A DNA stretch of 64,000 bases from JAYVJH01 sp043777595. GTDB taxonomy: Bacteria; Bacteroidota; Bacteroidia; Cytophagales; Spirosomataceae. The position numbers and the translations under genes are program-made. The DNA is taken from contig JAYWHT010000066.1 in NCBI GenBank assembly GCA_043777595.1, forward strand, positions 48,146 to 112,145, written 5' to 3'. The notes beneath the pieces were generated by a model that saw only the letters and a program-made list of their open reading frames with translations, did no database searches and was not told the origin of the DNA. Each line of letters starts with the position of its first letter. Positions within the stretch are counted from its first letter, which is position 1. Below, in pieces: positions 42,730 to 52,544 of the stretch.

Positions 42730-45018
42730 TCAGTTTTCATCAAATCGTACTACCTTAAAAACGCCCTCAATGGTTTGTAGCTTGGTCATTAGTTTTTCTA
42801 AATGGATAGTGTCATTGACATAAAGCCTAATTGTACCTTCAAAAATTCCTTCGGCTGTCTCAACGGTTATTGATCTTATGTTAATACTCAATTCATTAGA
42901 AATCAACTGAGTAACGTTGTTTACGATTCCAATTCGGTCTGTACCACTAATTCTGAGACCAGCCAAAAACGCAAGCCGCTGCTGCGATGCCCACTTGGCT
43001 TTAATAACCCTATTGCCATGTTTGGAGAGCAACTCGGCGGCATTGTTACAGGTTGTTCTATGAATTTTTATGCCCTCATTGACCGTTACAAACCCAAAAA
43101 CATCGTCCCCAGCGATTGGATTACAACATTTGGCCAAATTATAGTCAATCTTATCCATGTCTTCGCCAATGAGCAGGGTATCGCTATCGGTTTTTTCACC
43201 GTGCATTTTTTTAAGTTCCTTTCCTACCAGTTTTCCTTCTTGCAGGTCATCGGTGTTGAGTCGGGCTTGAATGTTCTGTTTGGCTTCCTTATCTTGTTTA
43301 AACTTACGAATTTCATCAACATTGACATACCCTTTTCCAAATTTATAATACAAGTCGTTGGGAGTCTTACAATTAAAATAGGCTCTAAGCTGATTAGTGA
43401 GTTCGTTTGTTACTTCGAGCCGCAGTATCTTACATCGTTTTTCTATTATCGTTTTGCCATCGGTTACATATTGTTTGTTTTCTTCTTTGATGAGGTCTTT
43501 TATGCGGGCTTTAGCTTTGGAGGTAGCCACAAATTTGAGCCAATCTTCGCTGGGCTTTCGCCGTTTATCGGTCATTACCTCCACTTGGTCGCCGTTGTTG
43601 AGTACATGGCTAATAGGCACGAGCGAGCCATTTACTTTGGCAGCAATACAATGTGCGCCCACAACAGTATGAATGTCAAATGCAAAATCAAGTGCGGTAG
43701 CCCCACGATGCAACACCCGTAAATCGCCTTTGGGCGTAAAGACAAATACCTCTTCGGCAAAAAGATTAGACCGAAAATCGTCTAAAAACTCAACGGCTGC
43801 CGCTTTGGTATCTTTTGAGGCATCAATCATGTCTCTGACCTGCGTTATCCATTGGTTAATACCCAGTTTGAGCTTTGTTTCATTTCCTTTGTATTTCCAG
43901 TGAGCCGCTACGCCTTTTTCGGCTACTTCGTCCATGCGCTTGCTCCTAATCTGTACTTCAACAAACTGACCACTGTCGGGATCTTCTTCTTTTTCGTCTT
44001 CCGACTTATACATAACAGTAGCATGCAGCGACTCGTAGCCATTGGCACGAGGCGTAGAGAGCCAGTCTTTGAGGCGTTCGGGTTTGGGGTTATAGTTGTC
44101 GGTAACAATCGAAAATGCCTGCCAACAAACCGATTTTTCTTCTTTGGGGTCATTATTGGGAGGGTTCATCACAATTCTGACAGCAAACAAGTCGTAAATA
44201 TCTTTGAACTCTTTTTTTTGTTTTCTTATTTTATTCCAAATCGAATAAATAGACTTGGGTCGGCCTTTGATGGTAAAATCAAATCCTTGCTCTTTTAGGT
44301 CTCGTTCTAATGGTTCAATAAATTTGGTTACAAATCGGTCTCTATTGGCACGTGTAGCTTTCAGTTTGTCTCTGATGTCGTAGTAGGCTTCGGGGTCGGT
44401 AAATTTGAGGTACAGGTCTTCCAACTCGCTCTTAATAACATGAAGCCCGAGCCGATGTGCAAGTGGTGCATAGATAAAAATAGTTTCGGAGGCAATTTTG
44501 AGTTGCTTGTCTCGAGGCATATTTTCGAGTGTCCGCATATTATGAAGGCGGTCGGCGAGTTTAATCATTATCACCCGCACATCGTCTGAGAGCGTAAGTA
44601 GCATTTTGCGAAAATTTTCGGCTTGCTGCGAACTTCCCATCTCAAATTTGCCAGCTATTTTGGTCAGGCCATCAATGATTAGAGCTACTTTTTTACCAAA
44701 ACTACCCTCTATTTCTTTTAGTGTAATAGTTGTATCTTCGACAACATCGTGCAATAAAGCACAAATAATTGATGTAGGCCCCAGCCCAACCTCATCGACA
44801 CATATCTGAGCAACAGCAATAGGGTGATAAATATACGGCTCACCCGACTTACGGCGCATATCTTTGTGTGCTTCAACGGCTATCTTGAAAGCACTCTTGA
44901 TACGCTTGGCATCGTCGCCTTTGAGTAGCATCTTGGTAGAGCGAAGCAGCTTTCGGTATCGCCTCAGTATCTCCAATCTTTCTGCCTCTAAGTCAATTTG
45001 TGTGTTTTCAATTATCAT
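42730..45018 (-). CDS. rsh: Bifunctional (p)ppGpp synthetase/hydrolase, RelA/SpoT family
   Basis: 762 aa from ATG 45018. Domain order: HD hydrolase (residues 40-190) with YIYHPIAVAQI and the metal motif HDVVEDT, which is intact, so hydrolysis is expected; synthetase domain with GRPKSIYSIWNKIRKQ and RANGYESLHATVM; TGS domain (about 420-480, VFTPKGDLRVLHRGATALDF); a helical domain with a conserved CCNPI motif; and a C-terminal ACT domain (RIGIVNNVTQLISNELSINI). It controls the stringent response through the cytoplasmic ppGpp level and interacts with the ribosome. Confidence 0.97.
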   Translation of the reverse strand: MIIENTQIDLEAERLEILRRYRKLLRSTKMLLKGDDAKRIKSAFKIAVEAHKDMRRKSGEPYIYHPIAVAQICVDEVGLGPTSIICALLHDVVEDTTITLKEIEGSFGKKVALIIDGLTKIAGKFEMGSSQQAENFRKMLLTLSDDVRVIMIKLADRLHNMRTLENMPRDKQLKIASETIFIYAPLAHRLGLHVIKSELEDLYLKFTDPEAYYDIRDKLKATRANRDRFVTKFIEPLERDLKEQGFDFTIKGRPKSIYSIWNKIRKQKKEFKDIYDLFAVRIVMNPPNNDPKEEKSVCWQAFSIVTDNYNPKPERLKDWLSTPRANGYESLHATVMYKSEDEKEEDPDSGQFVEVQIRSKRMDEVAEKGVAAHWKYKGNETKLKLGINQWITQVRDMIDASKDTKAAAVEFLDDFRSNLFAEEVFVFTPKGDLRVLHRGATALDFAFDIHTVVGAHCIAAKVNGSLVPISHVLNNGDQVEVMTDKRRKPSEDWLKFVATSKAKARIKDLIKEENKQYVTDGKTIIEKRCKILRLEVTNELTNQLRAYFNCKTPNDLYYKFGKGYVNVDEIRKFKQDKEAKQNIQARLNTDDLQEGKLVGKELKKMHGEKTDSDTLLIGEDMDKIDYNLAKCCNPIAGDDVFGFVTVNEGIKIHRTTCNNAAELLSKHGNRVIKAKWASQQRLAFLAGLRISGTDRIGIVNNVTQLISNELSINIRSITVETAEGIFEGTIRLYVNDTIHLEKLMTKLQTIEGVFKVVRFDEN

Positions 45019-45136
45019 GGTGTGTGTTTTGTTGTATTCTAATTCCCAAATTACATCTTTTCTGTCTAATTTTTTGTCCAAAATAAAAAAAAATATAAAA
45101 ACAGTAAAACTCATTTTTTCTGTTCAAAAAAAAACG

Positions 45137-45144
45137 TACCTTTG
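45137..45144 (+). promoter_or_regulatory. -7 box of the tRNA-Leu gene
   Basis: TACCTTTG, a perfect TAnnTTTG match with purine-rich upstream sequence and a weak -33 region (TTTTCTG). Predicted transcription start near 45150, about 50 nt before the mature tRNA. Confidence 0.6.
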
Positions 45145-45201
45145 CAGTCCGAAATTAAGTAAGACAAGTAGTTTTCTGGTTAGCTTAATAAAATCGCATC
45201 T

Positions 45202-45283
45202 GCGGGCGTGGTGGAATTGGTAGACATACCAGACTTAGGATCTGGCGCCGCAAGGCATGGGGGTTCGAGTCCCTCCGCCCGTA
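45202..45283 (+). tRNA. tRNA-Leu (UAG)
   Basis: Cloverleaf is readable: acceptor GCGGGCG with CGCCCGT (first pair G-U), D arm with GGTAGAC, anticodon stem CCAGA/TCTGG around loop CTTAGGA giving anticodon TAG, a long variable arm GCGCCGCAAGGC as expected of class II tRNAs, and a T arm with GGTTCGAGTCC. The 3' CCA is not encoded. Confidence 0.96.
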
Positions 45284-45419
45284 CAACCTCAATGAGTGAA
45301 TTAGTGAATGAATGAATGGTGAAAATAACGCAATTTAGTACGTTTTCTCACCGCTCTGGCCATCTCTAATTCTCTCATTTTTTTTGTTTTACCGTTTATT
45401 CACTCACCAATCTACTTTC

Positions 45420-46763
45420 ATGGAAGTTCTCTTAGAAAAATCAACACCTACCAACGCTACTCTCAAAGTGGCCATCACACCCGCCGACTATAAGCCAGTG
45501 GTTGATAAAAGTTTGAAAGATTACAGCAAGCGTGTCAATATCAAAGGCTACCGCCCAGGCAAAGTACCTGTGCAAGTTGTGCAAAAAATGTATGGCAAAG
45601 GGCTATTGATTGACGAAGTGAACAAAATGGTAAGTACAGCCCTCAATGACTATATACGTGAAAACAAACTACAAGTAGTTGGCGACCCGATGATTGACCG
45701 CCAAAAAGCGATGTTGGTAGAATGGGGCATTCAAGAAAATTATGAATTTGACTACGAAATTGGTCTGGCATCAGACTTTGAGCTAAACTTAGCGGCCTTT
45801 CCAGCAGTGTCGAGCTACACTATCTTGGCAGGCGAAAAAGAACTCAACGAAACTATAGAAAATCTCCGTCAGCAGTTTACAGAGCAGAGCAATGTCGAAA
45901 CCTCAGAAGCTGGCGATATGATTTTTGGTGAACTCAAACAAGGTGAGTTTAGTACCAAAACAGCAGTACCTTTCAAGCGTATCAAAGAAGAGCAACAGGC
46001 TATATTTATTGGCCTAACCAAAGGTGGTAGTGTGTCGTTTGACATCAGAAATACTTTTAATGAAGACAAAGATGTGGCTATGCTCACAGGCTTAAAAGAA
46101 GACGAAGCCGCTGCTCTCACTGGTAACTTTGAACTCAGTGTTGAGGAAATCACCCGTCAAGCACCCGCCGAAATCAATCAAGTATTTTTTGACAAAGTAC
46201 TCGGCAAGGGCAAAACAGACAATGAAGCAGACTTCAGGTCGCAGGTAAACGAAATTGTCAATAATAACTACGTTCGTGAAACTGAATCACTATTGCGCCG
46301 TGATATTGAAGTGGCACTATTGGACAATATAAAGGTAGAACTACCTGACGAATTTTTGAAAAAATGGCTATCAGAATCAAACGAGGGCAAGTTTACGGCC
46401 GAGCAAATTGAAAACGAGTATGAAGCATTTGCAAAATCAATGAAACTATCGCTGATTCGCAATAAAGTAGCCGATACGTCTGACATTAAAGTAGATTACC
46501 AAGAACTTTTAGACCACACCGAAAGCATGGTACGCCAGCAGTTTGGTATGTATGCCAACGACCTGGGCGGAGCAATGGACGAAACCATCAAGAAAATCGC
46601 CGTAAATTATTTGAACGAAAAAGAAGGCGAAAATTACAAAAAAGTATTCACTGAAGTTTATGATGAAAAGGTAATGGTTGTTGTTAAAAATCAAATACCA
46701 ACTTCACCCAAAGACATTGACGTAGAGCAATTTAAGGCTATTATTGAAGGGTTGAAAGGCTAA
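45420..46763 (+). CDS. tig: Trigger factor
   Basis: 447 aa from ATG 45420. N-terminal ribosome-binding domain with GYRPGKVPVQVV (residues 38-49), the variant of the GFRxGKxP ribosome-docking loop. The middle PPIase domain (about 150-240) is present but weakly conserved, as usual in Bacteroidota, and the C-terminal chaperone domain (260-430) is helical and charged. It binds nascent chains at the ribosome exit. It follows the tRNA-Leu gene by 136 bp and ends before a bidirectional terminator. Confidence 0.92.
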   Translation: MEVLLEKSTPTNATLKVAITPADYKPVVDKSLKDYSKRVNIKGYRPGKVPVQVVQKMYGKGLLIDEVNKMVSTALNDYIRENKLQVVGDPMIDRQKAMLVEWGIQENYEFDYEIGLASDFELNLAAFPAVSSYTILAGEKELNETIENLRQQFTEQSNVETSEAGDMIFGELKQGEFSTKTAVPFKRIKEEQQAIFIGLTKGGSVSFDIRNTFNEDKDVAMLTGLKEDEAAALTGNFELSVEEITRQAPAEINQVFFDKVLGKGKTDNEADFRSQVNEIVNNNYVRETESLLRRDIEVALLDNIKVELPDEFLKKWLSESNEGKFTAEQIENEYEAFAKSMKLSLIRNKVADTSDIKVDYQELLDHTESMVRQQFGMYANDLGGAMDETIKKIAVNYLNEKEGENYKKVFTEVYDEKVMVVVKNQIPTSPKDIDVEQFKAIIEGLKG

Positions 46764-46842
46764 GTAAATTGCAATTCTGGCAAATACAAATCTCTTATTG
46801 TTAACCCAAAAATAGTTAGAATTAGTTTTTAGAATTTTAAAA

Positions 46843-46890
46843 GACAAATAAAAAAGGGGTATCGGTGTCGATACCCCTTTTTTATTTGTC
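46843..46890. terminator. Bidirectional terminator between tig and the yoeB remnant
   Basis: A perfect 22-bp inverted repeat around GTGT: GACAAATAAAAAAGGGG-TATCG and its complement. A-rich on the left and T-rich on the right, it can terminate in both directions. It covers the stop codon of the yoeB fossil. Confidence 0.9.
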
Positions 46891-47117
46891 CCCATAATGA
46901 CCCGCACAGGAAATTATACAGACCGGTTCATTTATTACTTCATAAACAATTCGGTTCTTTTCGTCAATTCTACGAGACCAGAGGCCGCTGAAATTGTGTT
47001 TAAGTGGTTCTGGTTTTCCAAGCTGATGGTAATGGCACTGTCTTTGAAAAGACTTTTTACAGCATCAATGAATCTATTGTCCATTTCAGAAGCGTTCATT
47101 TGAAATATAGTTGTCAT
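46882..47117 (-). pseudogene. yoeB: Fused remnant of an antitoxin-yoeB toxin locus
   Basis: From 47019 down to TAA 46882 the frame reads GKPEPLKHNFSGLWSRRIDE, then KNRIVYEVINEPVCIISCAGHY, clearly the C-terminal half of YoeB (E. coli: GKPEPLKHNLSGFWSRRI...ACRYHY). This frame has no start codon and is stopped upstream. A second frame, 46935-47117, begins with a good ATG (MTTIFQMNASEMDNRFIDAV) that resembles the N-terminus of a short antitoxin, then runs into the toxin sequence out of frame. A deletion near 47019 seems to have removed the antitoxin 3' half and the toxin 5' half. A 60-aa hybrid peptide could still be translated. Confidence 0.8.
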
Positions 47118-47145
47118 TGCTTTTTATTTTAACCGATAAATATCT

Positions 47146-49728
47146 CTATTCGCTTTCCTCTTCAGCTACTACTTCAATTACTTCACCGCTTTTGATAGTA
47201 ATATTCAAAATTTCGCCCTCTACATAATCGGCCATAATTACGTCGCCTTCTTTGAGGTCTCCCTTCAAGATTTCTTCGGCTACGGGGTCTTCTAAGTATT
47301 TCTGAATGGCACGGTTCAATGGCCTTGCCCCATACTGCTGGTCGTAGCCTTTTTCTGACAAGAAGTCTTTTGCCTTATCTGTTAGTTCTACTGTATAACC
47401 CAAGGTATTGATTCTGGCAAACAATTTACCCAGTGCAATGTCAATAATGCGGTGTATATCTTCTCGTTGTAGCGAATTGAACACAATCACGTCGTCTAAA
47501 CGGTTTAGAAACTCGGGCGAGAACGCTTTTTTTAGTGCGCTCTGTATGGTACTTTTCATTATCTCTTCTTGATTGTCTGATTTTGAGCGGGTAACAAAAC
47601 CAATCCCTGCCCCAAAGTCTTTCAAATCTCTGACTCCAATGTTTGAAGTCATGATAATAATCGTATTTCTAAAATCCACCTTGCGGCCAAGTCCATCGGT
47701 CAGCACGCCATCGTCCAATACTTGTAACAGGATATTAAACACATCGGGGTGCGCTTTTTCGATTTCGTCCAACAATATAACACTGTAAGGCTTGCGGCGG
47801 ATTTTTTCGGTTAATTGCCCCCCCTCTTCATAGCCCACGTAGCCGGGAGGCGCACCAATTAGACGAGATACACTAAATTTCTCCATATATTCGCTCATAT
47901 CAATTCTAACAAGCGAGTCTTCTTTGTCAAACAGGTGCATGGTCAGTACTTTGGCCAACTCAGTTTTGCCAACGCCAGTGGGTCCCAAAAATATAAACGA
48001 GCCAATTGGTTTTTTTGGATCTTTCAAGCCCACACGAGTACGCTGAATGGCTTTGGTGAGTTTTTCGATGGCAGAGTCTTGGCCAATGATTCGAGCTTTG
48101 AGGGTTTCACCCATTCCCAATATTTTGACCCCTTCCTTTTGACCTACTCTCGTAACAGGAATACCCGTCATCATCGACACTACCTCTGCTACGTTGTCTT
48201 CGGTAACAATATATCGGCGGCGTTTGGCATCGTCTTCCCATTGTTTTTTGGCTGCGTCGAGTTGGTCCAATAGTCGTTTTTCACGGTCTCTGAGTTGGGC
48301 GGCTTCTTCGTATTTTTGGCTTTTTACTACCTGATTTTTTTGTTTTTTTACGTCTTCGATTTGCCGCTCCAATATTACTATTTCTTCTGGAACGGTTATG
48401 TTTTTGATATGCACCCGTGCGCCTACCTCATCCATTACGTCAATGGCTTTGTCAGGCAAGAATCGGTCTGTGATATATCTTTCCGATAGTTTGACCGACT
48501 GCTCGATTGCTTCTTGTGTGTATGTTACGTGGTGGTGGTCTTCGTATTTGTCTTTGATATTGGTCAATATCTCAATAGTTTCGTCCACGCTTGGTGCGTC
48601 CACCATCACAATCTGAAAACGACGAGCCAATGCACCATCTTTTTCAATATACTGACGGTATTCGTCTAAGGTTGTTGCACCAATACATTGTATATCGCCA
48701 CGTGCCAAAGCTGGCTTGAACATATTTGAGGCATCGAGCGAACCCGACGCACCACCTGCACCCACAATGGTATGCAGCTCGTCGATAAACAATATTACCT
48801 CTGGCGATTTTTCGAGTTCGTTCATCACTGCTTTCATACGCTCCTCAAACTGGCCACGGTATTTGGTACCCGCCACCAGCGAGGCCAAGTCGAGTGTTAC
48901 GACACGCTTGCCAAACAATACCCTCGATACTTTTTTCTGAATAATACGCAATGCCAAGCCCTCGGCAATGGCCGTTTTGCCAACCCCGGGCTCACCAATC
49001 AATACAGGATTATTTTTTTTGCGGCGGCTCAATACTTGTGCCACACGCTCTATTTCTTTATCACGACCTACAATGGGGTCTAATTTGCCCATATCGGCCA
49101 TTTTGGTCAAGTCTCTACCAAAGTTATCAAGCACAGGTGTACGAGATTTTTCAGTAGACTTAGGGTCTTTGCTTTGCTGAGAGCCGCTGCCACTATTGCC
49201 AAACATACCGCTATTGCGGTTGTTTTCGTCGTCGTCGGTCTCTGGGCCAGAGCGGGGAGCCGAAGTTGGTGCTGTACCTGATATTTGATATTCTAACATT
49301 TCTTTTACAATTTCATAGTTTACATTGAATTTTGCAATGATCTGCGAAGCCAGATTATCGGGGTCTCGCAATATCGACAGTAGCAAATGCTCCGTGGCAA
49401 TAATCGGACTTTTGAATATTTTGGCTTCGAGATAGGTTACTTTTAGTGTCTTTTCTGACTGGCGAGTTAGCGGAATATTAGCCAAGTTTTTGATGTTGTT
49501 GGTAGCCGTTCCTTTTGTAACTTGTTCAATCGTTATTCTGAGTTCGTTGAGTTCGATACCCAATCTGGTCAATAAGTCGAGCGCAATACCTTCGCCTTGG
49601 CGAATCATTCCCAAAATCAAGTGTTCTGTACCAATGTAGTCATGTCCCAAACGCAGGGCTTCTTCACGGCTCATCGAGATTACTTCTTTTACTTTCAGCG
49701 AAAATTTAGAGTCCATGTTTGGGTTCAT
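47146..49728 (-). CDS. clpC: ClpC-type AAA+ ATPase, Clp protease regulatory subunit
   Basis: 860 aa. Clp-N double repeat (residues 5-150, SREEALRLGHDYIGTEHLIL), a Gly/Ser/Asn-rich linker (about 150-185), AAA-1 with Walker A GEPGVGKTA and Walker B VILFIDELHT, a coiled-coil middle domain with a UVR-like segment (EEAAQLRDREKRLLDQ), and AAA-2 with GPTGVGKTE and VILLDEIEKAHPDV. An acidic tail follows. It unfolds substrates for ClpP. A start at Met5 is also possible. Its 3' neighbour is the yoeB fossil. Confidence 0.96.
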   Translation of the reverse strand: MNPNMDSKFSLKVKEVISMSREEALRLGHDYIGTEHLILGMIRQGEGIALDLLTRLGIELNELRITIEQVTKGTATNNIKNLANIPLTRQSEKTLKVTYLEAKIFKSPIIATEHLLLSILRDPDNLASQIIAKFNVNYEIVKEMLEYQISGTAPTSAPRSGPETDDDENNRNSGMFGNSGSGSQQSKDPKSTEKSRTPVLDNFGRDLTKMADMGKLDPIVGRDKEIERVAQVLSRRKKNNPVLIGEPGVGKTAIAEGLALRIIQKKVSRVLFGKRVVTLDLASLVAGTKYRGQFEERMKAVMNELEKSPEVILFIDELHTIVGAGGASGSLDASNMFKPALARGDIQCIGATTLDEYRQYIEKDGALARRFQIVMVDAPSVDETIEILTNIKDKYEDHHHVTYTQEAIEQSVKLSERYITDRFLPDKAIDVMDEVGARVHIKNITVPEEIVILERQIEDVKKQKNQVVKSQKYEEAAQLRDREKRLLDQLDAAKKQWEDDAKRRRYIVTEDNVAEVVSMMTGIPVTRVGQKEGVKILGMGETLKARIIGQDSAIEKLTKAIQRTRVGLKDPKKPIGSFIFLGPTGVGKTELAKVLTMHLFDKEDSLVRIDMSEYMEKFSVSRLIGAPPGYVGYEEGGQLTEKIRRKPYSVILLDEIEKAHPDVFNILLQVLDDGVLTDGLGRKVDFRNTIIIMTSNIGVRDLKDFGAGIGFVTRSKSDNQEEIMKSTIQSALKKAFSPEFLNRLDDVIVFNSLQREDIHRIIDIALGKLFARINTLGYTVELTDKAKDFLSEKGYDQQYGARPLNRAIQKYLEDPVAEEILKGDLKEGDVIMADYVEGEILNITIKSGEVIEVVAEEESE

Positions 49729-49847
49729 ATATGTATTTTTTTCAATGATTGGTCGATTAACAAATTTGACTTAAATTCATTCGACTGTTTATATTTAGAT
49801 AACAATTAGGTATTTATTGCAATTAACGAAAAAAAACATTCACTCGT

Positions 49848-50474
49848 TTAAAAATCACCCATTGATTGATAAATAATTTCTTTGGCTTGTGGTCCTCTAC
49901 ACATCAGCAGGTCGATGATGCTTAGATTAGGCACAAATTCAGAGCCAAAGTTATGCTGGTAGCTCTTCAAATATCGAAAGTCAGCCAAATTAGCTTGTTT
50001 TTTGGGATCAATCTTGTTTCGTATGTCATTTTGTCCGTTAGTGGGTGCTTTATTATAACTTTCTGTCATGCAAATTGTTGGACTAAACTGCAATAATTTA
50101 AAACAAAGTATCAGTAGTTCTAAATTAAAGTCGAATAAAAAAGTGTTTTTTTGTCTATAAATCTTTTCAAAATAGGGTGCAAAATGTTCAAAAAAAGGCG
50201 CTTTTGAGTAAGCCATCACTAACGTTTTCCAATGTTTTTCAGACCAATTCTGAAAATAATCAATCCGAGCATCTCTAACAGAAAATTTATTACCAGTATG
50301 TATTACGGGAATTACCAATTCCAAAAAACCATTAGCTGTCAATATATGGCAGCGGTTACGATAGCTTTGTTTGGGATAATTTTCGTGGGCTTCGATATAT
50401 ATTTCATTGTGTTTCAACAACTCAACAAAATACGAAACACTTGGTAAATAATGCAACTCGGTTAGCAATGGCAT
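49848..50474 (-). CDS. WbqC-like family protein
   Basis: 208 aa. Family features are LLTELHYLPSVSYFVELLKH near the start (normally with a PxYFPxxxYF pattern), ENYPKQSYRNRCHILTANGF, and NWSEKHWKTLVMAYSKAPFF, then YFEKIY. WbqC proteins are associated with surface polysaccharide clusters and may be transferases or nucleotidyl-type enzymes; the activity is not established. It is cytoplasmic and stands alone here. Confidence 0.85.
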   Translation of the reverse strand: MPLLTELHYLPSVSYFVELLKHNEIYIEAHENYPKQSYRNRCHILTANGFLELVIPVIHTGNKFSVRDARIDYFQNWSEKHWKTLVMAYSKAPFFEHFAPYFEKIYRQKNTFLFDFNLELLILCFKLLQFSPTICMTESYNKAPTNGQNDIRNKIDPKKQANLADFRYLKSYQHNFGSEFVPNLSIIDLLMCRGPQAKEIIYQSMGDF

Positions 50475-51690
50475 AATGTCAAAAGGTAGTATAGCCTATA
50501 AATTAAAAACGGCATCTTTAGATTGTCTCGCAAATATACTAACATTTATATCCTCCCTACCACCTTTTTTGTACTTATTAAACAGCAAATAAAAGCCTTG
50601 GCCGGTGTTTTTTGGCGTTCAACTATCTTCAACACACCCAAATAAAGCCCAACCCATCTGAAAACTTGAAAAAATGTTAATTATTTAGTAATGAGTAATT
50701 TAGGTAAATTAGGGTAAATAATATTCGGTTAGTCTATCTTAGGGGCAAATACCAGCGATTTCTCTACTTCCTCGTGGGATAAGTGATGTTCTGTGACAAA
50801 TTGCTAAAAAAGGGCAACACGAGCCAACACTATCAAACCATTTAAAAAGCAATATTTAGTAAACTGACCCTCACACTTCACCAACTGACAAATTATTCGA
50901 AACTGGTAATTTTTGGTAACTTCATTTTGAATTTCGCAGAAATAAGTCCACAAAAAAAAGCCAAAGCAATGATATTTTGAATGGCCAGATAATTTTGCAT
51001 TTAAAAGGCTTCCCAGCCACGTTGCTCTTTAAAAACCTTGAAACCGATTCTATTTTTAACGTTTTAGGTAAGTCTAAAAAATTTTGTATGCTATATCCTG
51101 ATTTGTAATTAGGGTAATTAGAGATGACTTGAAATCAAGTAGTAAATATAACTTTCGCTTTCTCGAAAAACCAACTTCGTCTTCAACATACTTTTCAGGT
51201 TTTTCATCAGTACAATATAAAAAGGTACGAAGTGAGGAAAAAAACCTACTTAAATGTATAATTTTTGTTAATTTTGGGAAAGCAAGGATAAAAGTTTTCC
51301 TTGACTTGAGTATAAAAGCAATATCGAACTTACTGACAAATTTACCCATCCTCAAAAACTTGCCTTAGGTGGTAAAATTTTACAAAAAAATATATTATTC
51401 AACTATTTTGGACAATCACAAATAGATTCTTTGTTTGCATGCGGTCTTAAAAAAAGCGAAAGTTATTATTTCCAAAAAGCAAACGACAAATATTATGCAC
51501 TTTCTTTTAGTTACGAAAATTCAGAAGAAAATTTTTGCTTTTCTTGAAAGCCAAATGACCTAAAATAACACCCTGCGTTCATCAAAAAGAAAAATATGAC
51601 GACCTCAAAACTCCCCCGTTAGTGGCCGTTGTGTGCGACAACAAAACGAAATAAAGCCTTGTAAAACAACTTCAAATTTGACAACACGAA
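50475..51690. other. Gene-poor 1.2-kb region at the left edge of the accessory stretch
   Basis: No intact gene recognised. On the minus strand a TATATTTG (-7-like) at 50531-50538 probably serves the WbqC gene. A minus-strand fragment QFVTEHHLSHEEVEKSLVF around 50760-50815 reads like the C-terminus of a protein but is preceded by a stop. A plus-strand startless frame (51305-51547) is listed separately. The region is AT-rich and looks like decayed coding DNA. Confidence 0.4.
51305..51547 (+). pseudogene. Startless open frame, probable gene remnant
   Basis: 80 codons open from just after a TGA to a TGA, without an ATG, GTG or TTG near its beginning that has an upstream leader. The peptide includes KLALGGKILQKNILFNYFGQ and SESYYFQKANDKYYALSFSY, well-mixed amino acids typical of real protein rather than random frame. 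Other frames upstream contain similar Lys-rich fragments, suggesting frameshifts. Family not recognised. Confidence 0.35.
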
Positions 51691-52284
51691 ATGATACGAC
51701 CAGCCATTAAAGATATTCAGACAGGCGACGAACTAAAGCGATGGTATTGGTTGAAACAAGAATTGGTGAACCATTGCAAAACAATTAACTTGACCTACGG
51801 GGGTTCTAAATTTGATATTTTAGACCGAATTGCGGACAGGCTTGACACCAAAAATAAGAAACCATTTCAAGTACAGACCTCAATAAAAACGACATCAAAA
51901 TTTGACTGGCATACCGAAACGCTTTCGCTTGGTACAGTTATTACAGACAATTACAAAAATACACAAAATGTAAGGCGATTTTTTGTTCAGCATTGTGGAA
52001 ACAAGTTTCATTTTAGTATTCCACTTATGGATTATATTAAAGTCAATATCGGTAAGACTTTACAAGACGCAATAAACCAATGGCAAAAGTTGAGGGTACA
52101 GAGTAAAGATAAAAGTTTGAAAAGTGAGATTCCAGAGGGAAATCAATACAACAGATATATTAGAGATTTTTTTGTGGACAATCCAAATATGACAGTGCAA
52201 CAAGCAAGACATTTTTGGAAATTGAAAAGAAGATTACCACTGTACAAACATATTTACGAAAAAACAGACTTGAACTTAGAATAA
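51691..52284 (+). CDS. SAP-domain protein with DUF6434
   Basis: 197 aa. Residues 10-52 resemble a SAP-like helix-extended loop-helix (ELKRWYWLKQELVNHCKTIN, then YGGSKFDILDRIADRLD), often DNA-binding. Residues 68-132 match DUF6434: FDWHTETLSLGTVITDNYKN, then QNVRRFFVQ and KVNIGKTLQDAINQW. The C-terminus is basic. Small proteins of this type are common in accessory regions of Bacteroidota and Firmicutes; function is unknown. It is preceded by a spacer with a GTTGT...ACAAC dyad. Confidence 0.8.
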   Translation: MIRPAIKDIQTGDELKRWYWLKQELVNHCKTINLTYGGSKFDILDRIADRLDTKNKKPFQVQTSIKTTSKFDWHTETLSLGTVITDNYKNTQNVRRFFVQHCGNKFHFSIPLMDYIKVNIGKTLQDAINQWQKLRVQSKDKSLKSEIPEGNQYNRYIRDFFVDNPNMTVQQARHFWKLKRRLPLYKHIYEKTDLNLE

Positions 52285-52544
52285 AAAACAACCAACCACC
52301 AACCTAAGGTGGCTCAAGGCTGCGGTTGTGGTAAGCGGAAAGGCTGCCCTACGGAGGTAGCTGAAGCCAGATGGACGGCCTCGACTTGTTTGGGCACGGC
52401 ACAACGCAGTGAGACAGAAACCCATTGGAGATTGGTAAAATGACCTTATCGGTGACCAAGTTTCAGAACTCTACCTGACCACAATCACCCGTCGTTGTGT
52501 AACAATGCTGGCAAACAACCTCACAATTTCAAACATAAAAAATC
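52285..52544. other. GC-rich structured-looking spacer
   Basis: 260 bp that is much richer in G+C than its neighbours. It contains small dyads (CCACC-aacctaa-GGTGG at about 52299-52315; TTGT-gta-ACAA near 52495) and no coding frame. It ends in GTTGTGTAACAATG...AAACAACC before the NmrA-like gene. It could be a structured RNA, an integron-like recombination site or a decayed element; none is proven. Confidence 0.35.

Noticed and set aside
43018..43722. Long open frame (234 codons) on the plus strand opposite the RelA/SpoT gene
   Set aside because: Antisense shadow of a highly conserved gene; the peptide has no coherent motif, and long antisense frames are common at this codon composition.
46704..46907. 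Minus-strand frame overlapping the end of trigger factor
   Set aside because: Runs through the bidirectional terminator and the tig 3' end in the wrong frame; not coding.
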